Shown here: positions 63,126 through 64,000 of the stretch, piece after piece
Numbering within the stretch: position 1 is the stretch's first letter
Layout of the letters: every line of letters starts with the position of its first letter
NCBI GenBank assembly: GCA_019636275.1
Contig: JAHBXY010000025.1
Coordinates: 1 to 64,000, forward strand
Direction of reading: 5' to 3'
Origin: Planctomycetota bacterium
GTDB lineage: Bacteria; Planctomycetota; J058
Length of the DNA: 64,000 nucleotides
The notes under the pieces: model-generated
Database searches by the model: none
Seen by the model: the letters and a program-made list of their open reading frames with translations, nothing else
Told to the model about the DNA's origin: nothing
Position numbers and translations under genes: made by a program

Positions 63126-63899
63126 GTGGGCCGGGGCGTCAGCGCCGTCGTCGTGCTCGACGCGCCGCGAGGGACCTTGCGGGTCGACCTCGCGCGCGTG
63201 CGCGTCCAGCGCAAGAGCCTGCTCGAGATCGCCGGGGTGGTCGGGCTCCCGACGGGCCTCCACCGCGTGGAGGTCAACGACGGCGAGCGCGGCGCCGCGC
63301 TGTGGCTCCAGGTCGAGCCCGGCCGGCTGGTGGTGAAGGCCTGGGACGCGGGCCTCCTCGTCGACCCCGACCCGTTCCGCACGGCGCAGGTGCAGGGGCT
63401 GGCCGCCGAGGAGGGGCTCGACCCGCACCTCACCGCCTACCCCGCGGCCCCCAACGCCCCCTGGGCCGCGCTCGTGGCGCCGCTCGAGCGCCTCGGCCCG
63501 GCCGGCGCGCGCGTCCACCGCCGCGACCCCGAGGGCGCCGACGCCCCGCTCGAGGCGGCCCTCCAGACCCACGGGGGCCGCGCGCCGGCGCTCCTGGGCG
63601 AGGTGGCGCAGGCCTTCCTGGCCGGCTTCGTCGACGAGGACGAGGCGGCGCAGGAGCGCTGGCGCCACCTGGCGCGGGCGGTCCTCTCGGGCGCCGATCT
63701 GGTCGCCCGCCACCCGCAGCTCTTCGACGAGGCCACGGCGCTGCTCGTGGCGCAGCAGCAGCTCCTGCCGGTCGAGGTCTCCCCCGAGGCCGGCTGCGCG
63801 GCCGAGGCGCGGCGCCTGGTCGAGGCGCTCGGCGCGCACCCGCATCTGGCCGAGGCCGGGCGCCGGCTGCGCGAGCACCTCAGCCAGCGCGGGCTGTGA
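63126..63899 (+). CDS. AAR2-like protein (bacterial)
   Basis: 257 residues, GTG 63126 with GGGGGGAG seven bases upstream. The first 70 residues (VVVLDAPRGTLRVDL, then GLPTGLHRVEV, then LWLQVEPGRLVVKAWD) follow the order of the AAR2 N-terminal domain, known in eukaryotes as a U5 snRNP assembly factor that binds Prp8 (there: N-x-PKGTEFGID, then IPPGIHF, then a Trp-ending strand). The C-terminal part from about residue 156 (LLGEVAQAFLAGFVDEDEAAQERWRHLARAVL then HPQLFDEATALLVAQQQLLP) resembles the helical AAR2 C-terminal domain (LGELQFAFVCFLL, EAFEHWKRLL, LYINLI). The bacterial role is unknown. It ends where a convergent gene ends (TGATCA). Confidence 0.6.
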   Translation: MGRGVSAVVVLDAPRGTLRVDLARVRVQRKSLLEIAGVVGLPTGLHRVEVNDGERGAALWLQVEPGRLVVKAWDAGLLVDPDPFRTAQVQGLAAEEGLDPHLTAYPAAPNAPWAALVAPLERLGPAGARVHRRDPEGADAPLEAALQTHGGRAPALLGEVAQAFLAGFVDEDEAAQERWRHLARAVLSGADLVARHPQLFDEATALLVAQQQLLPVEVSPEAGCAAEARRLVEALGAHPHLAEAGRRLREHLSQRGL

Positions 63900-64000
63900 T
63901 CACGCCGCGCCCTTGAGGGCGCGCAGCGCCGCCGCCGCGGAGCGGCGGACGAGGCGCTCGTCGTCGAACAGCGCCGTCGACAGCGCCTCGCACGCCCCGC
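63900..64000 (-). CDS. C-terminal fragment, HEAT-repeat-like
   Basis: The minus strand ends with TGA complement at 63900-63902, the first base after the AAR2-like stop. The last visible residues, CEALSTALFDDERLVRRSAAAALRALKG, have the two-helix look of a HEAT repeat. The rest lies outside the window. Confidence 0.55.
   Translation of the reverse strand, partial: GACEALSTALFDDERLVRRSAAAALRALKGAA

Overview
The window is very GC-rich bacterial chromosomal DNA with dense genes, many GTG starts and 4-base GTGA stop/start overlaps. I see no rRNA, tRNA, CRISPR array or classical transposase. Five Hanks-type Ser/Thr kinases (one fused to a formylglycine-generating-enzyme-like domain), several FHA and DUF4388/zinc-ribbon proteins, PrkA and repeated secreted glycan-active proteins suggest a Planctomycetota-like organism. 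Myxococcota is the main alternative. This placement is inference from gene content.

Layout. 1-13.7 kb: an MglA-like GTPase/kinase fusion, a nucleotide-sugar dehydrogenase carrying a LAGLIDADG intein at its catalytic cysteine, a Cys-rich protein, and two kinase genes on the minus strand that both look frameshifted. 13.7-19.4 kb: a hairpin-rich spacer, two zinc-ribbon/FHA/DUF4388 genes, a methyltransferase and a double-FHA kinase. 19.4-38.2 kb: an exopolysaccharide locus with a flippase-like protein, two O-antigen-ligase-like proteins, an outer-membrane barrel, a GT4, a Wza-like lipoprotein, a Wzc-like co-polymerase/kinase, a secreted protein, and an MBOAT/SGNH O-acylation pair. A kinase with a repeat-rich N-terminus sits inside this locus. 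38.3-45.6 kb: a membrane-anchored coiled-coil/BRCT-like protein, then coaE, rho, an FHA protein, a SpoU methyltransferase and an RluA pseudouridine synthase. 46-51.7 kb: two related secreted glycoside-hydrolase-like proteins, one with a tandemly duplicated catalytic domain. 51.7-55.5 kb: five tandem paralogous membrane proteins. 55.7-64 kb: prkA, an RdgC-like protein split over two genes, a small unknown protein, a CBM-Kelch-CBM protein, a GT2 with an extra C-terminal domain, and a bacterial protein resembling the eukaryotic U5 snRNP factor AAR2.

The polysaccharide genes form a coherent synthesis, polymerisation, export and acylation set. The dehydrogenase, methyltransferase and GT2 outside the main block may feed it. 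The kinase and FHA genes suggest phospho-Thr signalling, but nothing in the sequence fixes their targets.

The strongest unexplained signals are: (i) the AAR2-like gene; (ii) two families of structured dispersed repeats whose copies begin at the TGA stop codons of unrelated genes, one copy separating the two RdgC halves and the other family showing compensatory changes in a long hairpin; and (iii) a cluster of frame breaks at 8.0-13.2 kb and about 34.9-35.5 kb that is either assembly error or real decay.
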